64,000 bases of DNA from Paenalcaligenes niemegkensis (GTDB lineage: Bacteria > Pseudomonadota > Gammaproteobacteria > Burkholderiales > Burkholderiaceae_B): NCBI RefSeq assembly GCF_022230885.1, contig NZ_JAKGCT010000001.1, positions 248,001 through 312,000 of the forward strand, read 5' to 3'. Shown here one piece after another: positions 39,748-51,269 of the stretch. Below the pieces are notes generated by a model. It saw nothing but the letters and a program-made list of their open reading frames with translations, did no database searches and was not told where the DNA came from. A program made the position numbers and the translations under genes. Each line of letters begins with the position of its first letter. Position 1 is the stretch's first letter.

Positions 39748-39917
39748 GATGGTCTAATCGTACCGCAAATTACCGTTATTTCGATACGCCCCATCAAGAA
39801 ATAGATAAGCTAGCTACTTCAAAGTTTTCACAAACCTGAAACATTAAAGCCATATGATGATCCGTATTATCCCTAAATCATCGCTTTTTCCCAGCGGTTT
39901 TAACGATTTACATACGC

Positions 39918-40634
39918 ATGACCACAACCATACTAGTCATTGAAGACGAGCCTGCAATCCAAGAGCTTATTGCAGTCAATCTGGCGTTTGCAGGGCATAA
40001 AGTATTACGTGCCTCTGATGCCGAGCAGGCCCAGATCCTAATCCGGGCCGAACTTCCGGATTTGATCCTGCTCGACTGGATGCTTCCGGGTGCCTCCGGC
40101 ATTGCCCTGGCACGCAAGTTGCGCTCAGACGAGCGCACAAGCCTGGTGCCTGTTATTATGCTTACCGCAAAAGGGGCGGAAGTCGATAAGGTTGAAGGGC
40201 TCGAGGCAGGTGCCGACGACTACATCACCAAACCCTTTTCGCCCAAAGAGCTATTGGCCCGCATCAAGGCGGTACTAAGGCGTCGTGCGCCCCAACTTAC
40301 CGACGACGTAATACAAATTGGCACTCTGCAGCTTGATCCCGCTACACATCGAGTCACAGGCGCCGACATTTCGCTAACGGTAGGTCCCACCGAATTTCGG
40401 TTATTGCACTTTTTCATGACTCATACAGAACGCGTCTTTACCCGAACACAGTTGCTTGACCAAGTCTGGGGCGATCATGTTTTTGTCGAAGAGCGCACCG
40501 TTGATGTACACATCAGGCGTTTACGCAAAGCCCTGGAGCCCAGCGGCCACGATGCCCATATAGAAACCATACGGGGTGCGGGCTATCGTTTTGCTGCCGT
40601 ACTACCCGAGCGATCAAGATCCGAAAAATCATGA
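39918..40634 (+). CDS. phoB: Phosphate regulon response regulator PhoB
   Basis: OmpR-family response regulator of 238 residues. The receiver domain has acidic residues in VIEDEP (residues 8-13), the phosphoacceptor D53 in LILLDWMLPG and the conserved lysine in MLTAKGAE. The C-terminal winged helix (about 135-232) ends RRLRKALEPSGHDAHIETIRGAGYRF (in pieces RRLRKALEP and IETIRGAGYRF), as in PhoB. It overlaps phoR by four bases (ATGA). No clear Pho box was recognised in the 170-base gap upstream, so autoregulation is not shown by the sequence. Confidence 0.94.
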   Translation: MTTTILVIEDEPAIQELIAVNLAFAGHKVLRASDAEQAQILIRAELPDLILLDWMLPGASGIALARKLRSDERTSLVPVIMLTAKGAEVDKVEGLEAGADDYITKPFSPKELLARIKAVLRRRAPQLTDDVIQIGTLQLDPATHRVTGADISLTVGPTEFRLLHFFMTHTERVFTRTQLLDQVWGDHVFVEERTVDVHIRRLRKALEPSGHDAHIETIRGAGYRFAAVLPERSRSEKS

Positions 40635-41937
40635 ATAAAACACTAAGCTCAGTTGTTGCTTGGGCCCTTTTGGGCTTAGTAATCGGAGGGTGGCTAGGCT
40701 ACAGCTTTGGCTGGGCAACCTTTGCATTAGGGCTGCTGCTTATGGTCATCGTTAGCGGCGCACAGCTACAAAAAATTCGTCGCTGGGTTCATAACCTCGA
40801 CTTGCCTCCCCCGCTTCAGTTGGTCCGTGGGACGAAATTCTTGCTCCCGTATATCGCCAGCTCAAGGCCAATCGTGAAGAGATCACCGACTTAAGCCGAA
40901 ACGTTGATGCCATTATGATGGCTGCCGAAGCGTTACCCGACGGCGCAATTACCTTAAGCGAAGGCATGGAGCTCCAATGGTGCAATCAAACTGCCTCTGA
41001 GCATATTGGCCTGAACCTGGCCACCGATCGCCACCACAGTATTTTTAATATTCTCCGGGCCCCTGAGTTCGCTCATTACGCTCAGCAGCGCGAGTGGGAA
41101 GGTCCCCTTTTGCTTCATCTTGAAAAAGAGGGCATAGACAAATCACTGTCCGTGCAGCTCACCCGCTATGGATTCGGCCAGTTCTTATTGGTCACGCGCG
41201 ATGTCACGCAAGTTGAAAAGCTTGAAACCACTCGCAAAGACTTCGTAGCTAACGTGTCTCACGAGCTACGTACACCGCTGACCGTTCTTTTGGGTTTTCT
41301 GGAAACGTTACGCGAGCTGCCCGTTGAAAGCATCAGCGACGAGCAACGTGACCGATACGAGCAAATGATGCTTGAGCAGGCTCAGCACATGCAAGCCATT
41401 GTGGCTGATCTGCTCACTCTCTCTACGCTCGAGTCATCGCTGCCTACCGAAGGCCGTCCCGTCCGCATGAGCCAAATCATTAACCAGGCACTTGAACAGG
41501 CCAAGGTGCTATCTGATGGCGAGCATATTTTCATCGAAAACATAGACTCCAGTCTTTGTATTGTCGGCTCTGAAAACGAACTGACGTCGGCGATTTCCAA
41601 CCTGCTGACCAACGCCATTCGCTACACCCCTAAAGATGGCACAATCACCGTCAGCTGGTTTCCAACTGAAGACGGCGGAGCCATCTATTCGGTTGAAGAT
41701 ACCGGTATAGGTATTGCACCCCAGGACATTCCTCGCCTGACCGAACGCTTCTATCGGGCAGATAAAGGGCGATCACGCGCCACAGGCGGCACGGGCCTGG
41801 GCTTAGCCATCACCAGGCATGTAGCAGTGCGCCATAACGCAGAACTCAGCATCCAAAGCCGTTTTGGATCGGGTAGCCTGTTCATGCTGCGCTTCGCTCC
41901 ACTGCGTGTACGTCAAATCGAAGAACCCAACCTTTAA
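40631..41937 (+). CDS. phoR: Phosphate regulon sensor kinase PhoR, frameshifted
   Basis: Membrane histidine kinase of about 435 residues after correction. Two N-terminal transmembrane segments (SVVAWALLGLVIGGWLGYSF and FALGLLLMVIVSGAQL) are followed by a PAS-like region. The H box DFVANVSHELRTPLTVLLGF carries the phosphorylated histidine, with the N box NLLTNAIRYTP, VEDTGIGIAP and GGTGLGLAITRH. The frame breaks at the C run at 40808-40812. The sequence reads LPPPLQLVRGT, while one more C gives LPPPASVGPWDEILAPVYRQ and joins a PhoR-typical linker to the PAS domain. It is cotranscribed with phoB. Confidence 0.93.
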
Positions 41938-42039
41938 GCCCCTCGGTCAACAGTGCGTCGTCGCTGGCACACTTAATACTCAAGAATTGAAATCTGCGCT
42001 AATCTTAAGCTTTATGCTGAAAATCATTCGGAGTTCACC

Positions 42040-42471
42040 GTGAGCAACCAAGCCTCGTTACGCCCTTTCCATTTGGCTTTCCCTGTACATGACTTAGCTG
42101 CCGCACGTCATTTCTATGGTGGTGTGCTCGGATGTCCTGAAGGACGCTCCTCTGAGCATTGGATAGATTTCGATTTCTATGGTCACCAGATTGTTGCTCA
42201 TCTGGCGCCCGACGAGTGCACGCCCCCACAAACCAGCCAGGTCGAAGCACATCAGGTGCCGGTACGGCATTTTGGGGTGGTGCTGGATATGGACAATTGG
42301 CGAATTCTTGCTGAAAAGCTGGGTAATGCCAACACCCAGTTTATTATCGAGCCGCACATACGCTTTGAGGGTCAGCCAGGCGAACAGGCCACGCTGTTTT
42401 TTCTAGACCCCTCGGGTAACGCACTTGAGTTCAAGGCCTTTCGCGATTTAAGCTCTCTTTTTGCCGTTTAA
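42040..42471 (+). CDS. VOC (glyoxalase/dioxygenase) family protein
   Basis: Small metalloenzyme-type protein of 143 residues with one vicinal-oxygen-chelate domain. Candidate metal ligands are the histidine in RPFHLAFPVHDL near residue 7, a histidine in PVRHFGVVLDMDNW near residue 72 and the glutamate in NALEFKAF near residue 130. The start is a GTG at 42040 with GGAG seven bases upstream. It is a single gene between phoR and the convergent ilvA. The substrate is unknown; relatives are annotated only as glyoxalase or bleomycin-resistance superfamily. Confidence 0.87.
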   Translation: MSNQASLRPFHLAFPVHDLAAARHFYGGVLGCPEGRSSEHWIDFDFYGHQIVAHLAPDECTPPQTSQVEAHQVPVRHFGVVLDMDNWRILAEKLGNANTQFIIEPHIRFEGQPGEQATLFFLDPSGNALEFKAFRDLSSLFAV

Positions 42472-42481
42472 AACCCAAGCC

Positions 42482-42527
42482 CCTAAAGCCGTGGCGCCTA
42501 TCTGTGTATAAACGCCGCAGCTTTAGG
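42482..42527. terminator. Long hairpin between the VOC gene and ilvA
   Basis: CCTAAAGC at 42482-42489 pairs with GCTTTAGG at 42520-42527, and GTGGCG pairs with CGCCGC inside it, giving a stem of about 15 bp with one mismatch. It lies between convergent stops, so it probably ends both transcripts; there is no long T run. Confidence 0.65.
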
Positions 42528-42572
42528 CATCACTGTATCAACCGCAGTTATCGCATGTCTTCGGCAAAACAA

Positions 42573-44080
42573 TTATAAAAACAACTTATATGCCGGGTTC
42601 CCGCTCTCGTCCCAGTATGGGTAACCCAGGTTCTCAAGAAACGTACTGAATACCTTTTTATCGGTAGGCGGCACCTGCAAGCCCACCAGAATACGACCGT
42701 AATCGTCGCCCTGGTTGCGATAGTGAAACAGGCTGATATTCCACTCAGGGTTCATGGCACTAAGAAAACGGCGTAAGGCACCAGGGCGCTCTGGAAACTC
42801 AAAGCGATACAACTGCTCGTGTTCGGCCAAAGGTGAACGGCCACCCACCATATAACGCAAGTGCGTTTTAGCCATTTCGTTATTCGTCAGGTTAAGGGTA
42901 GGAAAACCTTTACGAACAAAATGCGTTTCAAGCTTTTCGATTTCGCTCTCGGACTGCACCTGCAAGCCCAGAAAAACATGCGCCTGATCGGCATCCGAAA
43001 TGCGGTAATTAAATTCGGTTACCGAACGATTGCCCAACGCCTCAATGAGACGCAAAAAGCTGCCTCGCTGCTCGGGCAAACTGATAGCCAGGACTGCCTC
43101 TCGGGCCAGGCCTACCTCAGCACGCTCGGCCACAAAACGCAGGCGATCGAAATTCATGTTTGCGCCAGAGGTAATGGCTATCAGAGTCTTGTTTTTGAGC
43201 TTATGTTGCTGTGCATATCGTTTCGCACCGGCCATCGCCAAAGCCCCGGCAGGTTCCAGCACGCTACGCGTATCCTGAAACACGTCTTTGATCGCAGCAC
43301 AAATTGCATCAGTATCGACCAGCACATAATCGTCTACGTACTGACGCGTAAGCTTGAATGTTTCACTGCCGACTTGCTTAACTGCAGTGCCGTCCGAGAA
43401 CAGCCCCACATCGTTCAGGTTTAATCTTCGATTCGCTTTGACACTGCGTACCATAGCCGCAGAGTCTTCGGTTTGCACGCCTATAACCTTGATCTCGGGC
43501 CGCAGCTGCTTGATGTAGGCCGCTACCCCGGCGATCAGGCCGCCCCCGCCTATGGGAACAAAAATAGCATGTATGGGACCAGGATGCTGGTGAAGAATTT
43601 CCATTCCGATAGTGCCTTGACCGGCAATAACATCGGGATCATCGAAAGGATGAACAAATGTGAGCTTTTCTTCTTTTTCCAGTTCTACTGCATGCGCATA
43701 AGCATCGGAGAAGCTTTCCCCAAACAAGACCACTTCGCCGCCATTGCGACGTACCCCTTCAATTTTCACCTGAGGCGTGGTTTCGGGCATTACAATCACC
43801 GCTCGTGTGCCTAAGCGCTTGGCAGAATAAGCCACGCCCTGAGCGTGATTGCCTGCCGAGGCGGCAATCACTCCGCGCTTTAATTCGGCCTGGCTTAAAT
43901 TCGCCATGCGATTATAGGCGCCACGCAATTTAAAACTAAATACCTCCAACTGATCTTCGCGCTTAAGCAAAATTCGATTATTTAATCGAGCTGAAATCAG
44001 GGGGCAAACTCAAGCGCTGTTTCACGCACCACATCATAGACTTTAGAAGTCAGAATGCGTTTAAGATAGTCGTTGGACAT
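42573..44080 (-). CDS. ilvA: Threonine dehydratase, biosynthetic, frameshifted near the start
   Basis: PLP enzyme of about 502 residues that deaminates threonine to 2-oxobutanoate, the first step to isoleucine. The PLP lysine lies in FSFKLRGAYNRM, the phosphate loop is VFVPIGGGGLIAGVAAYI, and two C-terminal ACT-like regulatory domains (about 335-500) bind isoleucine or valine. The apparent open frame begins too late, at LLKREDQLE. The ATG at 44080 gives MSNDYLKRILTSKVYDVV and then stops at a G run at 44000-44004 (C5 in the coding sense). One more C gives LEFAPLISARLNNRILLKRED, restoring the normal N-terminus. Confidence 0.94.
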
Positions 44081-44244
44081 AAAGATGACAATAACGGCCC
44101 AAGAAGGCCGCGGTAAGGGTAAACAAATAAAGAAAAAAGAATACCACAGTCTCCTCCCCTCAACCTGTCCTCTAACTCAAGGACACTGCATGAGCCCCGG
44201 CCAGGGTTATAAAACTATTTTAGGGTGGCTTAGCCACATTTTTT

Positions 44245-44796
44245 ATGGAAGCATGGCTACACACCTCAATTGCCTGGTTATTACAAGCGCTTGCACTGCC
44301 TGAAGTCGGTCTCACAGCAATATTTGTAGTAAGTTTCGTATCAGCAACCTTATTGCCACTCGGCTCTGAGCCTGCGGTCTTTGCCTATGTGACCGTTTCT
44401 CCGCATATGTTGTGGCCAGCCATTGTTATTGCCACGACAGGAAACACCTTGGGCGGAGTTGTGAGCTTTCTGATGGGCTCGGGTGCACAGCGCGCTTATC
44501 AAAAATGGCGGGATGCACACCCCGATGGCCTTGAGAGTCTTCATCGCCACCCTAAAAAATCCACAGGACGCTGGCATAAGACGGTGCAGATGTGGCTACA
44601 TAAAATGGGGCCTTCAGCACTGCTTTTTTCATGGCTTCCCATAATAGGGGACCCACTGTGCGGCGTCGCTGGCTGGTTACGGCTTCCGTTGGGGCCCTGC
44701 GCTGTCTACATGGCTATCGGCAAGTTCCTGCGCTATGCCCTGATGACCATCCTTTTACTCTGGTTTTTCCCCTACGTGGGCTGGGGGCTATCCTGA
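44245..44796 (+). CDS. YqaA/DedA-related inner membrane protein
   Basis: Polytopic protein of 183 residues in the SNARE-associated/VTT family close to YqaA. Hydrophobic segments are at about 17-36 (VGLTAIFVVSFVSATLLPLG), 50-75 (LWPAIVIATTGNTLGGVVSFLMG), 122-142 and 150-178. The ATTGNTLGG motif and the conserved arginine near the C-terminal helix (KFLRYALM) are typical. Family members are thought to act in membrane lipid homeostasis, but YqaA itself has no defined role. It is a single gene lying between ilvA and the large oxidoreductase gene. Confidence 0.85.
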   Translation: MEAWLHTSIAWLLQALALPEVGLTAIFVVSFVSATLLPLGSEPAVFAYVTVSPHMLWPAIVIATTGNTLGGVVSFLMGSGAQRAYQKWRDAHPDGLESLHRHPKKSTGRWHKTVQMWLHKMGPSALLFSWLPIIGDPLCGVAGWLRLPLGPCAVYMAIGKFLRYALMTILLLWFFPYVGWGLS

Positions 44797-44964
44797 TGCT
44801 TTACTTAAGCTCATCAGGCAACCCGGCAATTAACTGTTTTACTTGATTTATTTGCAAACAACCCACGCATTGCATGTGTAAGCAAACGTCTTGTCACCGA
44901 ATGAATTAAACTATTGTGTTGTTTAACGCTTAATTTCTCTCTTCAGTGGCTTTAGTCTGACCTT

Positions 44965-47900
44965 ATGAATGCCCCAGTCGCCAGCCAGTATCTCGCCGCC
45001 CGCTCACCCGCGGTGTTCACTTCACGTCTGCGTGAGATTCCTTATAACTACACTTCCTATTCCGATCGGGAAATAGTATTGCGTCTCTTAGGCGAAGAAG
45101 CGTGGAACAAGCTTTCCGAGCTTCGCTCCGAGCGTCGCACCGGACGCTCCGCACGTATGCTTTTCGAAGTACTGGGCGATATCTGGGTGGTCCGACGAAA
45201 CCCCTACCTGCTTGATGATTTGCTCGATAACCCAAAGCGCCAGCGCCAGCTAATCGAGGCATTGCGCCATCGCCTCAGCGAAATTGATAATCGCCGCGAT
45301 GTCGATGTTCCCGAACGCGATCAAAAAGTCATTCGCCTATTACAGGCTGGTGAAGCTGCTGTCTCAGACTTTGAAAACGAGTTCAACACCACGCGCGAAT
45401 TGCGCCAGCGTGTAGTAAAGCGCCTGCAGCGCATAACCGCAAAAGACAATATTAAGTTCGACGGCTTGTCACGAGTTTCCCACGTAACAGACGCCACCGA
45501 CTGGCGTGTCGAATACCCCTTCGTTGTACTCACTCCCGATAACGAGGGCGAGATGGCCGCCTTGGTACGAGCCTGTATCGAGCTCAAGCTCACGATAATC
45601 CCTAGAGGGGTGGTACAGGCTACACAGGTGGTGCTATTCCTCTCAGCTCTCGTTCGGTTGTTATTAATACCGAAAAGCTCGATGGCCTGGGTTCGGTTGA
45701 GGTGATCCATCTGCCCGGTGTTGAAGAGCCTGTACACACCATTCTTAGCGGCGCAGGGGTTGTAACCCGTCGGGTGGCAGACGCCGCCGAAGCTGCTGGC
45801 CGAGTATTCGCCGTTGACCCTACCTCGGCCGACGCCTCCTGTATTGGCGGAAATGTGGCCATGAACGCAGGTGGCAAAAAAGCGGTGCTCTGGGGCACTG
45901 CGCTTGATAATCTCGCCTGGTGGCGTATGGTCGACCCGGATGGAAACTGGCTTGAAGTAACGCGGGTCAATCATAATTTAGGCAAGATTCACGAGGTCGA
46001 TCTGGCTGTTTTCGACCTCCACTGGTACGACGGTGAGCTACAGCCCGGCGCGCGTTTGCTGCGTAGCGAAACCCTTAGCATCGAAGGGAAGAAATTCCGC
46101 AAGGAAGGTCTGGGTAAAGATGTCACAGATAAGTTTCTTTCAGGGCTGCCTGGTGTACAAAAAGAAGGCTGCGACGGACTGATTACCGCGGCTCGCTGGA
46201 TCTTGCATCGTCTGCCAGACCATACCCGCACCGTATGCCTTGAGTTTTTTGGCAGCGCTCGCAATGCCGTACCCTCTATCGTTGAAGTCAAGAATTACCT
46301 GGACACCGAAGGCCGCGCCAACGGGGCACTGCTGGCTGGCCTTGAACACCTGGATGAGCGTTATTTGCGTGCAGTGGGCTACGCCACAAAAAGCAAACGT
46401 AGTGGCCTGCCTAAAATGGTGCTCATTGGCGATATTATGGGCGACGACGCCGATGCAGTCGCCATAGCAGCCAGCGAGGTTGTACGCATTGCCAACACGC
46501 GTCACGGTGAGGGCTTCGTAGCCGTCAGCGCCGAAGCCCGTAAGCGCTTCTGGCTGGATCGCGCTCGCACCGCTGCTATTGCCCGTCACACCAACGCCTT
46601 TAAAATTAACGAAGACGTCGTTATTCCGCTAGACCGCATGGGCGAATACACCGACGAGATCGAACGTATCAACATCGAGCTTTCCACCCGCAATAAACTG
46701 CGCCTGCTCGACGAGCTTGAGCACTTTCTGCACGGCGACTTACCCGTCGGTAAGTCAGCGGATCACACTGACGCAGAGCACACTCGCGAAGAAGTGCTCG
46801 AAGAGCGCCGTCATGACGCCATTGCTACGATATCAACCGTACGCAATCGCTGGAGCTGGCTGCTGAACAACCTGGACGCCAAGGTGGCCGACAGCCTGGA
46901 TGCATTGAACCAGCTAGGTTTAGGTGAACATACCGAAGCCTTGCGCGAACGGGTTGCTTCGTTGCCCGAAACCAAGATCATTGAATTACTGCAAGACCAT
47001 ACCTTGCGCACCTCGTGGAAGACCGAAGTGCGTGCCAGGCTTGAAGAGCACTTTCCAGGGGCCGACTGCGCCGCCGTGCTAGCCGAACTGCAGGCCGTTC
47101 ACGACCGCGTCCTTAAAAGCCGCGTATTCGTGGCCTTGCATATGCATGCTGGCGACGGCAACGTACACACCAACCTGCCGGTCAACTCTGACGACTACGG
47201 AATGCTGCAAGAGGCCAACGAAACCGTAAGCCGAATCATGCAGATTGCGCGTGGGCTTAACGGAGTAATTTCAGGCGAGCACGGTATTGGTCTCACCAAG
47301 TATCAGTATCTGACACAGGAAGAGCTGCAGCCGTTTCAAGACTACAAGCGCCGCATTGATCCTGGCGATCATTTTAATGCAGGAAAACTGATGCCGGGCG
47401 CTGACTTAAGTGCAGCCTGGACCCCCAGCTTCAATCTGCTGGGCCATGAGTCCCTAATTATGCAGCGTAGCGAAATTGGTTCTATTTCGCATGCCATTAA
47501 AGACTGTTTGCGCTGTGGTAAATGTAAGCCGGTTTGTGCCACGCATGTGCCTCGTGCAAATTTACTTTATTCACCCCGTAATAAAATTTTGGCTACCTCG
47601 CTACTGATCGAAGCTTTTCTGTATGAAGAGCAAACCCGGCGTGGCGTGAGCCTGAAGCATTGGGAAGAGTTTGAAGATGTAGCAGACCACTGTACGCTCT
47701 GCCATAAGTGCTTTAACCCCTGTCCCGTCGACATTGATTTTGGCGACGTGTCTATGGAAATGCGTGCTTTGCTAAGCCGTATGGGGAAAAAATCCAGGAA
47801 CCCGGGTGCCGCCACGGCCATGTTCTTCCTGAATGCCAAAGACCCCCGGGTTATAAACACCACCCGCAAGGTACTGGATGTGGGATATAAAGCCCAACGT

Positions 47901-48902
47901 CTCGCTCACGAAGTGCTGGCAGCTCCGGCCCGAAAACAAACAGCGGCACCACCTGCGACGGTGGGCAAAGCCCCTATACGTGAACAGGTCATACACTTCA
48001 TCAACAAGAAAATGCCTGGCGGCTTACCCAAGCAGCCGGTGCGTAAACTGCTGGACATTGAAGACGCCGATTACGTACCAATTATTCGCAACCCCAAAAA
48101 CACCGCTCCCGACAGTGAAGCCGTGTTTTATTTCCCTGGATGTGGTTCAGAACGCTTGTTCTCTCAGGTGGGCCTGGCTACACAGGCCATGCTTTGGCAC
48201 GCTGGCGTACAAACGGTTTTGCCCCCGGGCTACCTCTGTTGCGGCTATCCGCAACGTGGCAGCGGGCAGAAAGAAAAAGCGGACCAGATGATCACCGATA
48301 ACCGCGTGCTGTTTCATCGCATGGCTACAACGCTTAATTACCTCGATATTAAAACGGTAGTTGTCAGCTGTGGCACCTGCTATGACCAGCTTGCCATGTA
48401 CGAATTTGAGAAAATCTTCCCGGGTTGTCGCCTGATTGATATTCACGAGTTCCTGCTTGAAAAAGACATCAAGCTTGATGGTGTAGAGGGCGTCAGGTAC
48501 ATGTATCACGATCCTTGCCATACCCCCATGAAGCTGCAGGATCCTATGAAAACAGTAAAAGCCTTGGTGGGTGATGAATCGGTAAAAAGTGATCGCTGCT
48601 GTGGCGAATCGGGTACGCTGGCTGTATCACGTCCAGATATCTCAACGCAAATCCGTTTTCGTAAACAAGAAGAACTGCTTAAAAACCAGGAAACCATTTC
48701 TGCTGACGGTTTCCAGGGCGAAGTGAAAATGCTCACTTCCTGTCCCTCCTGTTTGCAGGGCCTGTCACGCTACGAAGGCGACACTGGCGTTAAAGCCGAT
48801 TACATTGTTGTCGAGATGGCAAAACACATCCTGGGAGAAAACTGGATGGCTGACTACGTAAAAACAGCTAACGCTGGCGGTATTGAACGCGTATTAGTCT
48901 AA
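44965..48902 (+). CDS. Very large FAD/Fe-S oxidoreductase (DUF3683-GlcD-GlpC type), frameshifted
   Basis: Multidomain protein of about 1312 residues. An N-terminal DUF3683 region (about 1-180) precedes an FAD-binding domain of the GlcD/D-lactate dehydrogenase type, with [13 protein letters not shown] and [13 protein letters not shown] near its end. Two 4Fe-4S motifs follow ([11 protein letters not shown] and [11 protein letters not shown]), then two CCG repeats typical of heterodisulfide reductase/GlpC ([28 protein letters not shown]). The frame breaks at GGGG 45607-45610: one more G gives [17 protein letters not shown], the FAD pyrophosphate loop. The architecture suggests a membrane-associated 2-hydroxyacid dehydrogenase feeding quinone, but the substrate is unknown. 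Confidence 0.9.
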
Positions 48903-48916
48903 GCACGTTTGTATGT

Positions 48917-48957
48917 ACTCCCCGGCCCGGGCCTCTCTGCGGGTCATGCCGGGGAGT
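48917..48957 (+). terminator. Strong hairpin after the large oxidoreductase gene
   Basis: ACTCCCCGGC at 48917-48926 pairs perfectly with GCCGGGGAGT at 48948-48957, and an inner CCCG/CGGG pair can extend the stem. It starts 15 bases after the stop and is followed by TGCTCTTCCTT. Confidence 0.8.
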
Positions 48958-49041
48958 TGCTCTTCCTTCCCGGATATTACGATAGCTAAAACCGGGTAGA
49001 CTGTACGCAGACGAATCAGCGTAACCACTACAGCGACAACA

Positions 49042-50244
49042 ATGAGCCAGCCTTTTATTCCCGTCATTACTTCCCTGCTCGAAACGGATCTTTATAAATT
49101 CACCATGTGGCAGGCCATGCTGCATCGCCATCCGGCGGCGCAAGCACGGTACGAGTTTTTATGCCGTAATGATGCTGAATATCCATTGGCGGAGCTGGCT
49201 CCCGAGGTCGAACGGCAACTGGATCACTTATGCAGTCTCAGCTTTAGCCAAGACGAACTCGACTACCTGGCCAGCCTGCGCTATATCAAGTCAGATTTCA
49301 TTGATTATTTATCTCTTTTTCGATACCAGCGACGTTTCATCAAGGTGCAAACCGAAGGTTCAGCGCTGCGAATTATTACAGAGGGTCCACAGGTCCATGT
49401 AATGGGCTTTGAAATTTTCGTATTGGCCATCGTCAACGAACTGTATTTCAGACACTACGATGCTACAACGCTTGTCGAGGAAGGCCGCAGACGCTTGAAG
49501 CATAAAATCGACCACCTCAAGCAATTTGGTGCTACGCCTCAAGAAGACTTCAGTTTCGATATTTCCGACTTCGGTTTAAGGCGGCGCTACTCAGCTGCAT
49601 GGCATGACGAGGTCATTGAAACGCTGGCCAGGCAAGTGCCCGAGTTTTTCAAAGGAACCTCGAACGTACATTTGGCACGCAAGCACAACCTGGTGCCTAT
49701 AGGCACGATGGCCCACGAATACTTTCAGTCATTCCAGGCTTTCGGGTCAGTGCGATTACGCGACTTTCAGAAAGCTGCGCTCGAAGACTGGGTTCAAGAG
49801 TATAGGGGCGATCTGGGTATTGCCTTGACCGACACCATTGGCATGAAAGCCTTTTTACGTGATTTCGACCTGTATTTTGCCAAGCTCTTTGATGGCCTTC
49901 GCCACGACTCTGGCGACCCCTTTGAATGGGGAGAACTCGCCATTGACCACTATAAAAAGCTGCGTATCGACCCCACTACAAAACGGCTGGTGTTTTCTGA
50001 CGGCCTTACTGTAGATAGCGCAATAGAGCTCTATCGGTATTTTGGCAGCCGTATCCAAGTTGGCTTTGGGATAGGTACCAGCCTGACCAACGACATGGGC
50101 GTGCAGGCGCTCAACATCGTAATGAAACTCGTGAGCTGCAATGGCGCTTCAACCGCCAAACTGTCTGACTCGCCCGGTAAAACCATGTGCGACGACGAAA
50201 CCTTCATTGCCTATTTGCGACAAGTATTCGATCACTACCAATAA
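49042..50244 (+). CDS. pncB: Nicotinate phosphoribosyltransferase
   Basis: Enzyme of 400 residues that converts nicotinate and PRPP to nicotinate mononucleotide in the NAD salvage (Preiss-Handler) pathway. It has the N-terminal [17 protein letters not shown], the phosphorylatable active-site histidine in [16 protein letters not shown] near residue 218, and the PRPP/phosphate loop region [15 protein letters not shown] and [11 protein letters not shown]. Length matches the E. coli enzyme. The ribosome binding site is weak. It stands alone after a strong terminator. Confidence 0.95.
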   Translation: MSQPFIPVITSLLETDLYKFTMWQAMLHRHPAAQARYEFLCRNDAEYPLAELAPEVERQLDHLCSLSFSQDELDYLASLRYIKSDFIDYLSLFRYQRRFIKVQTEGSALRIITEGPQVHVMGFEIFVLAIVNELYFRHYDATTLVEEGRRRLKHKIDHLKQFGATPQEDFSFDISDFGLRRRYSAAWHDEVIETLARQVPEFFKGTSNVHLARKHNLVPIGTMAHEYFQSFQAFGSVRLRDFQKAALEDWVQEYRGDLGIALTDTIGMKAFLRDFDLYFAKLFDGLRHDSGDPFEWGELAIDHYKKLRIDPTTKRLVFSDGLTVDSAIELYRYFGSRIQVGFGIGTSLTNDMGVQALNIVMKLVSCNGASTAKLSDSPGKTMCDDETFIAYLRQVFDHYQ

Positions 50245-50335
50245 GATTCTATGATGCGCACAGGCCGTAGCGCTGCTAGCGCTCCTTGCAGTTTCCTGAT
50301 GACTCACAGCGGCAGTGACGATTCCATGCAGAATA

Positions 50336-51199
50336 TCAGCCAGAGAACTTTTTTGCCCCGGCAACGCAGATCACCGCAGCCAGCGTTACCCCCAGCATCG
50401 TCCAGCTCACTGTTTCGTGGAGAAACAGCGATGCCAGTCCGAGCCCCATGAAAGGCTGAAGCAGCTGGAGCTGCCCTACAGCCGCGGTACCGCCCTGTGC
50501 CAAGCCCCGATACCAGAACATAAAACCGATAAACATACTGAAAAGCGAAACATAGGCAAAGCCGATCCATGCCGGGGCACCTACATGTTCGAATGATGCT
50601 GGCAAAGTCAGCAGCACGATCGGCAACATGATCGGCAGCGACAACAGCAACGCCCAGCTAATGACTTGCCAGCCTCCCAGCTTGCGCGAAAGCCGCGCGC
50701 CTTCCGCGTATCCCAGTCCGCACACGACGATAGCAGCCAGCATCAGCACGTTGCCACGTAAGGACGCCTCGATGCCGCTCAGTGCCGCGTAGCCGACAAC
50801 AAAGGCACTTCCAAGTACAGAGAACAGCCAAAAAGCAGCCTGAGGGCGCTCTCCGTCGCGCAACACGGCGAAAATGGCGGTGCACAGAGGCAGCAAACCC
50901 AGGAAGACCAGTGAATGCGCAGAAGTGATATGTTGCAGGGCCAGTGCAGTCAGTAGCGGAAAGCCAACCACAACACCCAGGGCAGTAAGAATGAGAGAAG
51001 GAAGATCCGCAAGTTCCGGGCGGCGCTGTCGAAGCAAGATCAGAAGCACCAAGCCCAGCAAACCGGCGATAGTCGCTCTCGCGCTGGTCAGGAACGTCGG
51101 ATCAAAATCAGCGACTGCTGCACGTGTCGCCGGAAGCGACCCTGCAAAAATAGCCATTCCAATGAAGCCATTCAGCCAACCGTTTGTTGTTTTTCTCAT
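50336..51199 (-). CDS. EamA/DMT-family transporter
   Basis: Inner-membrane protein of 287 residues with about ten transmembrane helices in two EamA repeats; for example FDPTFLTSARATIAGLLGLVLL in the first and FAYVSLFSMFIGFMFWYRGL plus LQLLQPFMGLGLASLFLHE in the second. The latter motif is the usual EamA signature. The ATG at 51199 has AAGGA seven bases upstream and is preferred over the frame's extension to 51253. It diverges from a MocR-type regulator, which probably controls it. Such pairs often export amino acids or related metabolites, but the substrate is not shown. Confidence 0.87.
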   Translation of the reverse strand: MRKTTNGWLNGFIGMAIFAGSLPATRAAVADFDPTFLTSARATIAGLLGLVLLILLRQRRPELADLPSLILTALGVVVGFPLLTALALQHITSAHSLVFLGLLPLCTAIFAVLRDGERPQAAFWLFSVLGSAFVVGYAALSGIEASLRGNVLMLAAIVVCGLGYAEGARLSRKLGGWQVISWALLLSLPIMLPIVLLTLPASFEHVGAPAWIGFAYVSLFSMFIGFMFWYRGLAQGGTAAVGQLQLLQPFMGLGLASLFLHETVSWTMLGVTLAAVICVAGAKKFSG

Positions 51200-51269
51200 T
51201 GTTAAGTCCTTATTGCTAACCGCCAGTAGAGCATTAGAAAGATAGAGCAGCAAGGAACAGTCCAGTACA

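Noticed and set aside
39748..39917. Search for a Pho box between ubiE and phoB
   Set aside because: I could not find two CTGTCAT-like 7-base repeats with the right spacing; the weak CTGAAAC-like matches are not convincing.
44073..44303. Plus-strand 76-codon frame before the YqaA-type gene
   Set aside because: It overlaps the restored ilvA start and the YqaA-type gene in another frame and shows no family features.
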